NCBI RefSeq assembly: GCF_000003815.2
Contig: NC_049987.1
Coordinates: 531,473-595,472, forward strand
DNA: 64,000 bases
Source of the DNA: Branchiostoma floridae
Taxonomy: Eukaryota > Chordata > Leptocardii > Amphioxiformes > Branchiostomatidae
Direction of reading: 5' to 3'
Position 1 is the stretch's first letter; each line of letters starts with the position of its first letter. Both the position numbers and the translations under genes were made by a program. Shown here one piece after another: positions 43,133 to 53,035 of this stretch. The notes below the pieces were generated by a model. That model was given only the letters and a program-made list of their open reading frames with translations, made no database searches and was not told the origin of the DNA.

Positions 43133-43345
43133 TGCAGCGGTTTCGAGTTGATCTAGTAGAAGAATAATGATTCGAGGACTTGATTCTTAATATCCTAGGG
43201 ATCCGGTGTTACAAAAGATAAAACAGATCTATGCATGGCTTTCAAAAGAGCTACAAGGGTGTGGATGATTACTGTCAGTACCGTTACTCTGAGGCAGGGT
43301 CCTCCGGACCTCCCCAGAAGAAGCGCAAAACGCAGTCAATGTAGG
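43133..43345 (+). pseudogene. Gag-like middle part, copy 2
   Basis: Resumes the series with GCAGCGGTTTCGA, then GGACTTGATTCTTAATATCC and GGATCCGGTGTTACA, to CCCCAGAAGAAGCGCAAAACG, as at 19495-19870. The tandem block seen in copy 1 is single here. The CCHC knuckle does not follow. Confidence 0.6.
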
Positions 43346-43970
43346 ACGTAGCCTAAGTTCAAAGAGGCTGAAGCAAAATGAGAAGATGCCTGGCAACTCT
43401 CTCGCCCCGCGGCGCAGAATGTCGCACCCACATTGGTAGGCAATGAAACAGGTAAGAACCACTTCACCAATGCATCTCTGAGCACAGCGATTAGAGTAGT
43501 ACGAAAGTCGTAAGTTGGGAGAATCGGAGTATGGCCATCCTAGCGTCACAGTAAGAAGTGTTATTAGGGCGGGCCGAAAGCGCCCCAACCGGATTTTAGG
43601 GGTATGGCTGGACGTTAGGTGCCGGCAAGTAATTGTGGCTACCACAATAAATTCGATTTTTTTTTTTTATCGAAGGTGTGAGAATCCTAAGCGGATAGAA
43701 AACAGACAGGAGACGGCGGCAAGAGGTAATTGACCTTGATATGATGGATAAAAGGTTAGGAGAAATTCTGGAGAGGCAGGGGGACTCAGCACATGGCAGC
43801 CAGAAGAAAGCTATCAGCGATCTTTTCTCCCCCGAAAACGTGTGTCACAACGGCGGCTGTGGTTATAGTGAATATATGGAAAGACGAGCAGTGGAGAACT
43901 ACGGTGCACGAGCATGATTGTAATGAATCAGGGAATAGTGTTTCAAGTCGTACTTTTTATGTATTCACAC
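43346..43970. other. Insertion before the terminal module, unassigned
   Basis: No recognised gene; a T-run at 43659-43670. The right edge picks up GTGTTTCAAGTCGTACTTTT of the module. Confidence 0.35.
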
Positions 43971-43974
43971 TCGT

Positions 43975-44130
43975 CTTACGGTGTCGAAAAGTAAGGACCC
44001 GGAATCTTACATCGCCAATGCCACCGCCAAATCTCCACCAGAGTTACAGCACAAAAGATTGTCTGAGCGAAAGGCCTTTCTAGTGAATTTTTGGTTGTTA
44101 ATATTTTGTATATATACTAATAAAGCTGTC
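43975..44130 (+). repeat. Short module, copy 4
   Basis: GTGTCGAAAAGTAAGGAC, GAGTTACAGCACAAAAG, GAGCGAAAGGCCTTTCTAGT and ACTAATAAAGCTGTCTT match the other copies. This closes copy 2 of the collinear series, as 20085-20295 closes copy 1. The region 44131-44620 is otherwise unassigned. Confidence 0.6.
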
Positions 44131-44623
44131 TTTAAACACCATATCAAAAATTTACCATTTATTCATTTGTGTTTTCTTATTAAGCAGGTGGCAAAATAAA
44201 TACCCCCACCTGCCGTGGGACAAGCTCCGTCAGGAGGTTAGCCGCTGTCTGGCAGACAGAAACTATAACAAAAGGGTGTTGGTATGAAAAGTTGGATTGA
44301 AATCGGTATGAAAAGTTGTCATCTATTGCAAAAGCCAAAATGTTATGCGTCAAGCTAACTAGTGTGTCAGTTTTAATAACGCGCCAGTGTAATCTAAATG
44401 AATAACTACTGTTCCACGACATCATACCTTCGCCAAATTTCGTTAACAGTTAGAATTTTGATATATCGGTAATAAACCACCAAGAGAGAAGGAGCTCAGT
44501 TTACGGGTGCTTCTTAGACACACAAAAAACGTACGACACAGTGTGGGAACATGGAATATTACAGATAAAACAGCAGATACAGACAATAAAAAAAAATAAC
44601 ACACCATGTTGAAACTGTTTCAG

Positions 44624-44749
44624 ATTCAGGCTGCAGTGCGCGCAAAAGCGGTCGACGACGTCTTCACATCAGCACACAGAATCGTGTAGGACACGCTGTT
44701 GGCAAACGAGTGTGCACCGAATCCGGATCTGCCCATGATAGCAAATCTT
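44624..44749 (+). pseudogene. FLYWCH/MULE transposase exon A, copy II
   Basis: After TTTCAG the frame IQAAVRAKAVDDVFTSAHRI matches 32244-32375. A TAG interrupts it after RIV, and two codons are missing compared with copy I. GTAAAT follows as donor. Confidence 0.6.
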
Positions 44750-44780
44750 GTAAATTGTCTTTAACAAGTTGAGTCACGTT

Positions 44781-44843
44781 TAACATGTTAATATAGCTGC
44801 TTTTTACTTCCTTAACATGTTAATATAGCTGCTTTTTACTTCC
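44781..44843. repeat. Tandem 32-bp duplication in the intron
   Basis: Two copies of TTAACATGTTAATATAGCTG plus CTTTTTACTTCC. A more diverged version follows at about 44905-44940. Confidence 0.75.
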
Positions 44844-45003
44844 TGACTTCTTGCATTGAATGCACTGTTAAATCTAATTGTCTTGTCTATTTTAGTTACG
44901 TTTAACATGTTATTAAGCATTTTTCTTCATGACTTCTTTTATTGAAAGCATTGTTGAATCTTATCGCATGATCTTTTCTGCCTTTATATTAGGTACACAC
45001 CGT

Positions 45004-45459
45004 ATGTCCAACAGGAACCGGGTCAAGGGTCCCGAAGACCCCACATCTGTCGACTTCGACACTTCCAAAGACAGCGAGTATCAACAGAAATTCAACTTAC
45101 AAATCTCAGTGCAGTCTATAGTAGAACAACCACACGTTTACGTTAGTGCTAGAAGCGACAGCTCTGATGATTAACAATTGCTTTACGCGGAGACCAGAAG
45201 AGATGACCTGCCATCTCCCTCTTTCCTAGTAAAGACACCAAACGGTCGAGAGTTCACAGACGTTGTCCGTTTCTTCAAAGGAGACATCCCTTCTCGGCAA
45301 TTTGAAATGCGACACTTCCTAAGTGTACGTGACAATGGAGCTAGGACAGCCCGGCCAAGTAGAAGAGAATGTGATGAAGCTGTTACACAGTCTTGTAGAA
45401 ATGCAAAGACTGTGTTTTGCTGCTGTGACATGGCAGTTTCCGAGTGTAGAACACAATGA
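45004..45459 (+). pseudogene. MULE transposase exon B start, copy II, and downstream frame
   Basis: SNRNRVKGPEDPTSVDFDTS matches the start of 32558-32861; the frame ends at 45172. A further open frame (45178-45459) has SFLVKTPNGREF and ends in a Cys-rich stretch. I cannot align it with the MULE core, and TWYCDGTF is not found here, so the catalytic start is missing. Confidence 0.45.
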
Positions 45460-46064
45460 ACATACACCACCTCATGATAAAAGAAATATTAGGAGGAACC
45501 CCTTGCATCCTAGGTCGTAAGTGTGCTCAAATGACCAGCCTCCCCTGCCGCAATATATCGGCTCCTGTTACCAATCAGTCTGGCAAAATTACAACACCTA
45601 CAGTCACGGCCGAAATGTACAGCGCGAGCGACAAGACGCTTGTCAGGATACTCGCAGATTCTCTGTAGAACCGACGTCAACCCTGACAATTTGTATATAG
45701 AATACCGCACTAACATTGACAAAACAACAAACGTTTTTCAAAGCTGTTGAATGGATAAAAATGTCACCAGGTTGAATAACGTTTTACTTGGTGCATTGGT
45801 AACGAAGCCGACGGATGAATCGAGGGGAGGTTGATAAAAAAGTTGGAGGCTTGGGGGTGCAACAACTGTTCTCATCCTTGGATAGACACCTGCTGCTGCA
45901 CCTGCTTCGGAAAGCGAGCCTGACCCTGAGCCTCAGCCCGAAGATGATGTCGCCATGTACAACTCGTCAGATGAAGGACAAAAACAGTCTGTCACCGAAC
46001 TGTATCTGATGTCGAGGTCGTTTAGCTCTCACAGCAAAAGGGGGCAAGGGCAAGCTGATCAGCA

Positions 46065-46310
46065 GTGATGGATAAACCAACACCTTCAAGAAGGAAACCC
46101 AGACCAGCGTGCATTTGGCGTTGCGCCGTGAGTAAGAAAACCATCACCTGTCCTGCAACAGTGGTACAGAGAGAAGATTTACTCGAACCGGGCCTGCCGG
46201 GTCACCTTCATCCGGCCAATCAGGACGGAGTGTACCGATGTGGAAATGATAAAAAAGCTTTAAGGAAAGTAAATATATTTCCATTGTACCGATCTTTAAC
46301 CTATACTTGA
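46065..46310 (+). pseudogene. FLYWCH-type zinc finger segment
   Basis: WRCAVSKKTITCPATVVQRE followed by GLPGHLHPA gives W-x-C-x8-C ... H-x-H, the second half of a FLYWCH finger as found at the N-terminus of many MULE-derived transposases. GTAAATAT near 46268 could be a donor. Oddly, it lies downstream of the exon A/B pieces of copy II, so it may start a separate copy. Confidence 0.6.
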
Positions 46311-46617
46311 CTTTCTTAGATAACGTTCAATTTTGACGTTATATAACATTCTAGTTAAATAATTTTATATTAAGTGTCGTGTGTGTATATTGATGAATAC
46401 TGGCATTTTTATATCGTTATTTTGGCATTTCTATATCGCTATGTATTGAATTACCATTATATCATTAATATTGGCTAGTTAACATGTTAACTGCAAACAT
46501 GCTTTAAATGTATGCACAGACGTATTCTTTAATGTTACATCTAAATGAACTTGTTTCCTATTGTCTCTTAGATCTCCAGCCGGCCTACTTCGAGAGGGCT
46601 GGTGCATACGAGTTTAT

Positions 46618-46780
46618 GCGGCTGAGAACATCAGGGATGCGTTCGAACAGTTGCGGGAGCAAACGTACTAGCTGATGAAATGCAAAGAAGATGAGTGGCT
46701 ACGCAACAGCGTGTGGACGGTGGAGGAATGGTCTGTGTACTACCAGCCCATCCGCTCCATGCTCAACAGGAAGGCCCAGC
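46618..46780 (+). pseudogene. MULE transposase C-terminal segment
   Basis: AENIRDAFEQLREQTY, a stop, then DEWLRNSVWTVEEWSVYYQP and IRSMLN. In MULEs this W-rich stretch leads to RTNNxxE; here TNN has become MLN, so the terminal signature is lost. Together with the FLYWCH finger at 46065 it outlines both ends of one collapsed element. Confidence 0.5.
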
Positions 46781-47092
46781 ACAACTTGAAGTTTTACTTT
46801 TTAGTCCATCTTCTACACACTTAGTTGCAGAGTAATTTTTTTTAGCATGAATCGGTTTATAGCAAGGTACGAATGTAAGCCGTACCGGGTGCTGGAAAGC
46901 CGGCTGTTCACGTTGTAGAACGAAATATCGTAGAAAGGAAATCAAGACTTCTTATACGCAAGGCAAGATCCAGTCATCCGTGGCAAGTCCGTCGAAGGAG
47001 AAGATAGACGACTCAGTCAATGAGGTTCCTGCCGAGCTGGCTCAGCATTGGCAAGTTTCGTGACTGTTTAGAGTACAGAGAAAACGAACGAG

Positions 47093-47790
47093 GATACAAT
47101 GTACTGCAAATTGTGCATCAAACATTGTATGAAGTTTGCATTCTCCAGAGGAAGTACTACTTTCAAAAAAATAATGATGGAAGAGAATGCAGGAGGCAGT
47201 ACGCACAAAGCAGCAGTGCATGCGGACAAAATCGCCGGCAGTATTGTCAACGCGGCTAAAAAGGTCGTGAGCAGTGCAGATACCGGTGTTGTCGTCTCCA
47301 TGACAAATGTCTACTTCTTGGCGTCAGAAGAACTAGCGACCAACAAGCACAAGCCGCTCCTCGTCAGGAAGCTACAGAAAAACGTGGGATGAGAGGCCGT
47401 GCCCTATTTGCAGACGGGGGGGCAACGCCACGTACGACTCCGATCAGGCGGCCACTGAGTTTCAGGACGCCATAGCAGCCGTCCTCTGAGATCTGGACGC
47501 GGAAAACACCGACAGTGAACATGGACAGTGACCGGCTTCGATCATGATTGACGAAAGTATAGACATAAGTGTTTCAAAAACTTGATCGTGTTTTTGAGTC
47601 TGTGCTGTCACGAGTTTAAGACAAGATTTACCAAGCTACATGAGATAGATGGAACAGCCAACGCTGAGAACACTACGCACTAATCAGAACTTTGGATAAA
47701 CGAGGTATACCAATCGCCGAAGTCTGTGTACTTGGAACTGACGGGGCTAACGTTGTGGTGGGGAGAAGAAACGCGTAAGTATTTTCTATC
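47093..47790 (+). pseudogene. hAT-type transposase remnant with TTF-like zinc finger
   Basis: The frame 47099-47392 starts MYCKLCIKH (CX2C), keeps one of the two His (STHKAAV), and continues with VYFLASEELATNKHKPLL. After shifts, ATYDSDQAATEFQDAIAAVL (about 47439) and IMIDESIDISVSK (about 47544) follow, then VCVLGTDGANVVVG (about 47722). The zinc finger, the D-E-S/T-D-I-S box and the T-D-G-A-x-V-x-x-G box are in the order of ZNF862/TTF-type hAT transposases. Several shifts and stops; truncated at the 3' side near 47780. Confidence 0.65.
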
Positions 47791-47821
47791 GCGCAGTATT
47801 TTTTAAGTTCTTCGTAGTATC

Positions 47822-48005
47822 GTTGGAGAAAGTCGAAGGCACCTTACAAGCGCTTCATTCCAACAAGGACCTCGGTCCTGACGGGATATACGGGATATCC
47901 AACTGACTGCCTAAGGAGGCAGCACCAGTCATATGCACCTCTCTGTGTTACCTATTTATTACTTTTCACTCGCAACAGGCAAGTGGAAACAGTGCAATGT
48001 CTGAG
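47822..48005 (+). pseudogene. LINE RT N-terminal fragment
   Basis: VEGTLQALHSNKDLGPDGI, then PKEAAPVICTSLCYLF and TGKWKQCNV. The G-P-D-G block starts the RT fingers in CR1/Jockey LINEs. One stop. The join to hAT at 47780-47820 is abrupt. Confidence 0.6.
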
Positions 48006-48272
48006 AGTTTCCCAGTACAGACTGTCCAATTGGACTGCCAGATGAATATCGTTGTTAATCCAGTATATGTTAGTCTGTATTTATTCGTTATTAGCACTTG
48101 ATGTATAAATTACATTGATGTGTTAATGTGTGGGTAATTACAATATCAGCAAGTGCTGCCTGTGAACCACGTGCATTGTTTTGTCTACAGTCGATAAAAG
48201 TGTTTTGCCGAAATAAAAAAAACAAATTAAGAATCAGTTCACACTGTTTGGAAATAGAAAAAACGTCTGTAC

Positions 48273-48697
48273 CGTAATATACCAGACAACCAGAGGCAAT
48301 GTCCTTCATGTAAATATGGTGTTGAAGACGAATGTCATTTTCTAATGACATGTCCTGTATATAGCGTAGATAGACAAAAGTTAATGTATATGTTCACATG
48401 TAAATCTAGCATAACTTTACCAAAGACAAACACATGTACTTTTAATCTACTTGTCCAGACTTGTTTTAGGTTAATGCATATGTAATGCTCTAAAAGAGAG
48501 ACTCTATTGTACAGTAACAGTCCGACTTGTTAAACTTGCATATAACACTATGTCAATACATCATTTATATTCACATTCCTGTACTATATGTATGTGGTTA
48601 TATATCTAAGACGGGTGTCATTGTATTAATTGACTTATAAATGTTGCCTTACAATTGTACAATGTACAAATTTCGTGCAATAAAGTTCAATTCAAAT
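48273..48697 (+). pseudogene. LINE C-terminal knuckle and 3' tail
   Basis: The frame 48273-48485 has RQCPSCKYGVEDECHFLMTC, a CX2CX8HX4C finger that closes many LINE ORF2 proteins, and ends at TAA 48483. AT-rich 3' sequence ends in GTGCAATAAAGTTCAATTC (48676-48694), a polyadenylation signal followed by a short tail. An opposite-strand AACTTTATTGAATC follows at once, so another element tail may abut head to head. Confidence 0.65.
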
Positions 48698-49250
48698 CAA
48701 ACTTTATTGAATCAACATGGCAGTCATTCAGACTGAATTGCGTTGAATTGACAGTGAAACAAGTTAGAAATACTAATATGTTGGCAGTTAAAATAATATA
48801 TAGTTAAGATCAAGATATAGGTAGAATACAATTTCTACAACCATTTCGTGTGTCAATCTCTTAATGACGTGCATAACAATACAACAATAACAACTGAGTA
48901 CACGTATATTGCACATAATGAGGGCGAACGATATTGCACATAGTGGGGCTCACACTAAGTCTTCATTCATTCATTCATTCATTCATTCATTCATTCATTA
49001 TGGGATCTATGTATAGAAGGTTAAGCAAATGACTAAACACAGAGCATAAGGAAGCAGAACACGTGCCAGGTGCATCCAAACGGGGCCTTAATGTTTCCTT
49101 ATTAAAGCAGAACAAAACCGACCAGACAAACAAGAGATACAGTTACTTTCAAACCGACATTGACTAGAAAAAACTTAAAGATTCAGGAAGCAGATGACAA
49201 AAAAGAAGAAGCAGCTGAAGTCCAGAAACAAAGGAAATGTATCGTAAGAC
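48698..49250. other. Unassigned region with (TTCA)n microsatellite
   Basis: A TTCA repeat of about ten units spans 48961-48998. No other gene or element was recognised. Confidence 0.6.
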
Positions 49251-49251
49251 G

Positions 49252-49448
49252 ATGTGATATGTGTCACTGACGGATCGGCACTTGGAAACCCGGGCCTGAT
49301 AGGCAGTGGTGCTGTGGTTTACATGAAAGGCTTGCCGAATTCTAAAAGGATAAGAAGACATATAGGAAAATATTTGCATAATTTGTACTGTGCAACTGTT
49401 AAGCAGCAATTGATACACAGTAACACATGCGGGACAACCAAAAAGTAA
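49252..49448 (+). pseudogene. RNase H domain fragment
   Basis: VICVTDGSALGNPGLIGSG followed by AVVYMKGL is the first strand-loop of RNase H, with the catalytic Asp in TDGS and the N-P-G turn. Some LINE groups (I, R1, Tad and relatives) and all LTR elements carry RNase H; the TDGS-A-x-x-NPG form favours a LINE or host type. After about 65 codons the frame ends; the other catalytic residues are not seen. Confidence 0.7.
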
Positions 49449-49596
49449 CCACGTAACAACTATAACGACCAGTAAAATACTGTCAGAAATAGCAGAAATT
49501 GAAAATAATCTACTAATAATGTACACACATGGGAGCTCTTTCAAATGTTTACACGGTAATTAATTTATTAGTCTCCATAGCTAAATATATAATCTT

Positions 49597-49969
49597 NNNN
49601 NNNNNNNNNNNNNNNNNNNNNNNNNNNNNNNNNNNNNNNNNNNNNNNNNNNNNNNNNNNNNNNNNNNNNNNNNNNNNNNNNNNNNNNNNNNNNNNNNNNN
49701 NNNNNNNNNNNNNNNNNNNNNNNNNNNNNNNNNNNNNNNNNNNNNNNNNNNNNNNNNNNNNNNNNNNNNNNNNNNNNNNNNNNNNNNNNNNNNNNNNNNN
49801 NNNNNNNNNNNNNNNNNNNNNNNNNNNNNNNNNNNNNNNNNNNNNNNNNNNNNNNNNNNNNNNNNNNNNNNNNNNNNNNNNNNNNNNNNNNNNNNNNNNN
49901 NNNNNNNNNNNNNNNNNNNNNNNNNNNNNNNNNNNNNNNNNNNNNNNNNNNNNNNNNNNNNNNNNNNNN
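49597..49969. other. Assembly gap (N)
   Basis: 373 Ns. Confidence 0.99.
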
Positions 49970-50330
49970 CAACAGACGGTGATGGCAAGACTGCAGGTGG
50001 AGTGATGAAAGTGATGGCAGACAATGCGGGACAGAGAACCAAGCCTCTGATGGACAGGGTAAACCTGAACAAGTCCATCAGAGGCATGGTATCATGTAAA
50101 ACCACTTGGTACAAGGCCATATTTCCGGGACGCACATAGCCTGCCAAGAACAAAGTCAAGTACCGCTTTGCAGTGGAGGTAGCTAGGCGCCTGGACGCAC
50201 AAGGGCCTAGAACCCGCAGGAGAGTGGAAATGGAGCGTGCGATAGAGATGGCCATGGAAGCCTTCCCGAGCTGCTACGGGGGTCCAACTGTCCGAGCACA
50301 TCTATGTACATGCATTGTTTTGCTGACGGA
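49970..50330 (+). other. Coding-like segment, unidentified
   Basis: GC-rich and open in pieces: TDGDGKTAGGVMKVMADNAG, a stop, then KVKYRFAVEVARRLDAQGPR and RRVEMERAIEMAMEAF. The helical charged part looks like real protein. No family assigned. Its 5' side is hidden in the gap. Confidence 0.35.
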
Positions 50331-50539
50331 TCCCCTTAACATGCAAATACGTGTGCGCGAAAATTCACAGGGCATTGTGTCTATCGGAGATGCAAATGTT
50401 GATAATAGAAAGAAAAGCAATCATATACACTTCCGGTATGACACAGCCAATTATCATCATCGGTCATGATGTAATTTTTGGCTAACCACTGGAACACAGT
50501 TACTAAATGAACTTGTTTTTCTCTCAGTTGTATAGTTTG

Positions 50540-50675
50540 CAATGTACATATTATGTTTTGTATGTATGTAACGTTGTGCGTGTATTAATGTATTTTATGT
50601 AGGCCACTGTAAGAATAGCTGGCAACATAATGTTGTAATAGCTAAATGTGGATCTGAATAAAGTCAAAGTCAAAG
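50540..50675 (+). mobile_element. LINE 3' tail
   Basis: AGAATAGCTGGCAACATAAT, GTGGATCTGAATAAAGTCAA and a repeated GTCAAA tail. A unique 3' segment with AATAAA and a short tandem tail is typical of CR1/RTE-type LINE ends. No coding part precedes it that I can link. Confidence 0.55.
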
Positions 50676-50859
50676 GTTGAAATCCTCTTTCCTACGACTT
50701 GCAGACTATATATTGAGCTCCGTTTTATGCTTTTGTCACATTTGTACCGCGTACCGGTGCCTGTAAACAGTTTTGTCCTGGTGGGCGGATACCGGGGCAA
50801 GCCCGGGCACAAAATACCAATGGCTAGTTGTAGAAACAAATTGTCTTTTGGCAAAACTG

Positions 50860-51046
50860 CCTGGTTGGCAAATGGTTGCCATGGCAACGAAAAAATGGAA
50901 AATTTGCCAAACTTTGTTAAATTGTTGACAACAATATTTTAGGAAAACTCACCAAATTTGGTGGCTCTAGCGTAAGCCGTTCTGGCGTTATAGGAGATCA
51001 CATTTGGCGCAGGCCTCAAAAGCCCCCCCCCCCCGTATGAATACGG
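50860..51046 (+). mobile_element. TTAA-flanked MITE family 2, copy 3 (right end)
   Basis: Contains GTTGCCATGGCAAC (50875-50888), then ACTCACCAAATTTGGTGGCT and CTAGCGTAAGCCGTTCTGG, as in copy 1, a poly-C tract, and the terminus CCGTATGAATACGG followed by TTAA (51047-51050). The left part is missing or too diverged to see. Confidence 0.6.
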
Positions 51047-51396
51047 TTAAACCAAATAATAACCTTGAATGATAACAGCTTCATATTTTCTAAGGTTTAT
51101 ATCATCAAGAATTATATTACATTTAATGCTTTAGACACCTGTCTTGTTGGCACTGTGATATTTGCTATCATACCACAAACCTACTGTCTTCTTTCTCATT
51201 CCGTCTAAAGTTATAACAACACATGGGATTGTAGAACACCAGCTGCCAGCACTGGAGGCAGGTTTCGGAGAGTGGCTCCAGGTCCTCACCACAACTGCTG
51301 ACGGTTAGTTTTTAATCTCACACAAAAATGTATCAGTTTTAAAACATGTCTGAATATAGGTACTACCTTCGGCTCAAGCCTGACTAACCAGGACTA

Positions 51397-51777
51397 GCCA
51401 TTTTCGATGTCTTCAAGGCCTATCGAAACCCTGCCCTGCTGGAGAGACTCAATGAGGCCAACATTATCCCCATCTTCATCCCAGCGAGCTGCACGGGGAA
51501 GCTGCAGCCCTTCGACGCAGACAGTTGGATCAACGACTGCTGAAGCAGGGTCTGACCCAGAGCTTCTTGACATTCTACGGCGACTGCTTCGCCAAGGAAA
51601 GAAAGGTGGGGCGAGACCTGTCGGAAGTGAAGCTGGACTTGAAGATGACAACACTCAAGCCACTCCACACCCACTGACTGCTCGGCGCTTTCCATAGTCA
51701 AGAACAACTCAGCGGCCATCGAGAGAGTTTGGGGGTGGACCGGCATCCGAGCTGTGGCGGAGAAGGCACGTCGGTAA
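51397..51777 (+). pseudogene. pogo/Tigger-like DDE_1 transposase remnant
   Basis: AIFDVFKAYRNPALLERLNE, then NIIPIFIPASCTGKLQPFD: the D of the second catalytic position (xFDxFxAY) and the P-A-x-C-T-x-x-L-Q-P-x-D block that carries the third. After a shift: LTQSFLTFYGDCFAKE, DLSEVKLDLKMTTLKPLH, a TGA, and after another shift NSAAIERVWGWTGIRAVAEK. This is the order of DDE_1 proteins (pogo/Tigger/Jerky). Two shifts and a stop. An upstream block (51204-51300) reads THGIVEHQLPALEAGFGEWL and may belong to the same ORF. Confidence 0.75.
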
Positions 51778-52049
51778 ACGTTGCCATTGCGTTTTGTAAG
51801 TTGTAAACAGACCGCCGCCATTTTGTGTCATTGTAGAAATTGCAGTTATAGTCATTTTTTCCATTAATTCGAGTACTAGTAGCTTTTAGTAGAATTTAAT
51901 AGTGTATTCACATTGTTATTTAGTAATACGATTTTGTAGCCGGCTATCTAGTTACAGGTTTGCGATAGCACAACCTGTTTTGTTTTCGTTAGCGGAGTAG
52001 GGCGCCGCCATGTTGTATTATAGGGCGCCGCCATGTTGGATGATGTCAA

Positions 52050-52195
52050 GGGAGTGAGGCATGCTGGGAGTGAGGCATGCTGGGAGTGAGGCATGCCGGG
52101 AAAGTTGGTGCCATGTTGTGTGAGGCATGTTGGGAAATGTGTCGTCATGTTTGGTGTGGGGCATGCTGGGATTGAGGCATCTTGGGGAAGCTGTG
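52050..52195. repeat. Short tandem repeat of GTGAGGCATGCTGGGA units
   Basis: Three near-perfect 16-bp units (52052-52100) followed by four looser ones. Directly upstream, GGCGCCGCCATGTTG occurs twice (52002, 52024), a YY1-like core. Confidence 0.75.
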
Positions 52196-52199
52196 GTTA

Positions 52200-53030
52200 T
52201 GTTTTGAGCTTGTTGTTGTTTGGGCTTGTCGGAAGATATAGGCACCACAGTTTCACGGTTTGTTTGTAACAAGGACAACAAAACAACAACAATGAGATGG
52301 TTGTTTATTATGCGATTTTGATGTGTTAACGGTGCTGTGGTATATTGTGAACTTGTTGTGACGGACTTGTCGGAAAGACATGTAGGGACGACAGCCGCAC
52401 AACAGATGATTAGTCGGTTTTAAGGAAGGACAACAAAAGAACAACAACAATGGCCATGGGATGGTGGTTTTATATGCGATTTTGATGTGTTAACGATGCT
52501 GTGGAATATGTGAACTTGCTGTGACGGACTTGTCGGAAAGACATGTAGGGACGACAGCCGCACAACAGTTGATTAGTCTGTTTTAAACAAGGACAACAAA
52601 TCAACAACAATGGGATGGTGGTAACGATGCTGTGGAACGTTGTGAACTTGTTGTGACGGACTTGTCGGAAAGACATGTAGGGACGACAGCCGCACAACAG
52701 ATGATTAGTCTGTTTTAAACAAGGACAACAAAACAACAACAATGGGATGGTGGTAACGATGCTGTGGAACGTTGTGAACTTGTTGTGACGGACTTGTCGG
52801 AAAGACATGTAGGGACGACAGCCGCACAACAGATGATTAGTCTGTTTTAAACAAAGACAACAAAACAACAACAATGGGATGGTGGTTTTATATGCGATCT
52901 TGATGTGTTAACGATGCTGTTTAATGTTGTGAGCTTTGTGGACTTGTGGACTTGTCGGAAAGACATTCCATAGTAGCGACGACAGCCGCACAACAATGAT
53001 GGTCAGTCAGTGTTGTGGTGAAGTAGTGGT
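52200..53030. repeat. Minisatellite, unit 130-160 bp, about 6 copies
   Basis: Each unit has GACGGACTTGTCGGAAAGAC, GGGACGACAGCCGCACAACA, TGTTTTAAACAAGGACAACA and CAACAACAATGGGATGG. Units of about 160 bp keep an extra TTTTATATGCGATTTTGATG block that the ~133-bp units lack. The middle units (52640-52910) are almost identical, a sign of recent amplification. The minus-strand frames over it repeat the same peptide and are not genes. Confidence 0.85.
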
Positions 53031-53035
53031 TTTGC

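Noticed and set aside
52470-52874. 134-codon minus-strand ORF
   Set aside because: It is the minisatellite unit translated three times; no coding signature independent of the repeat.
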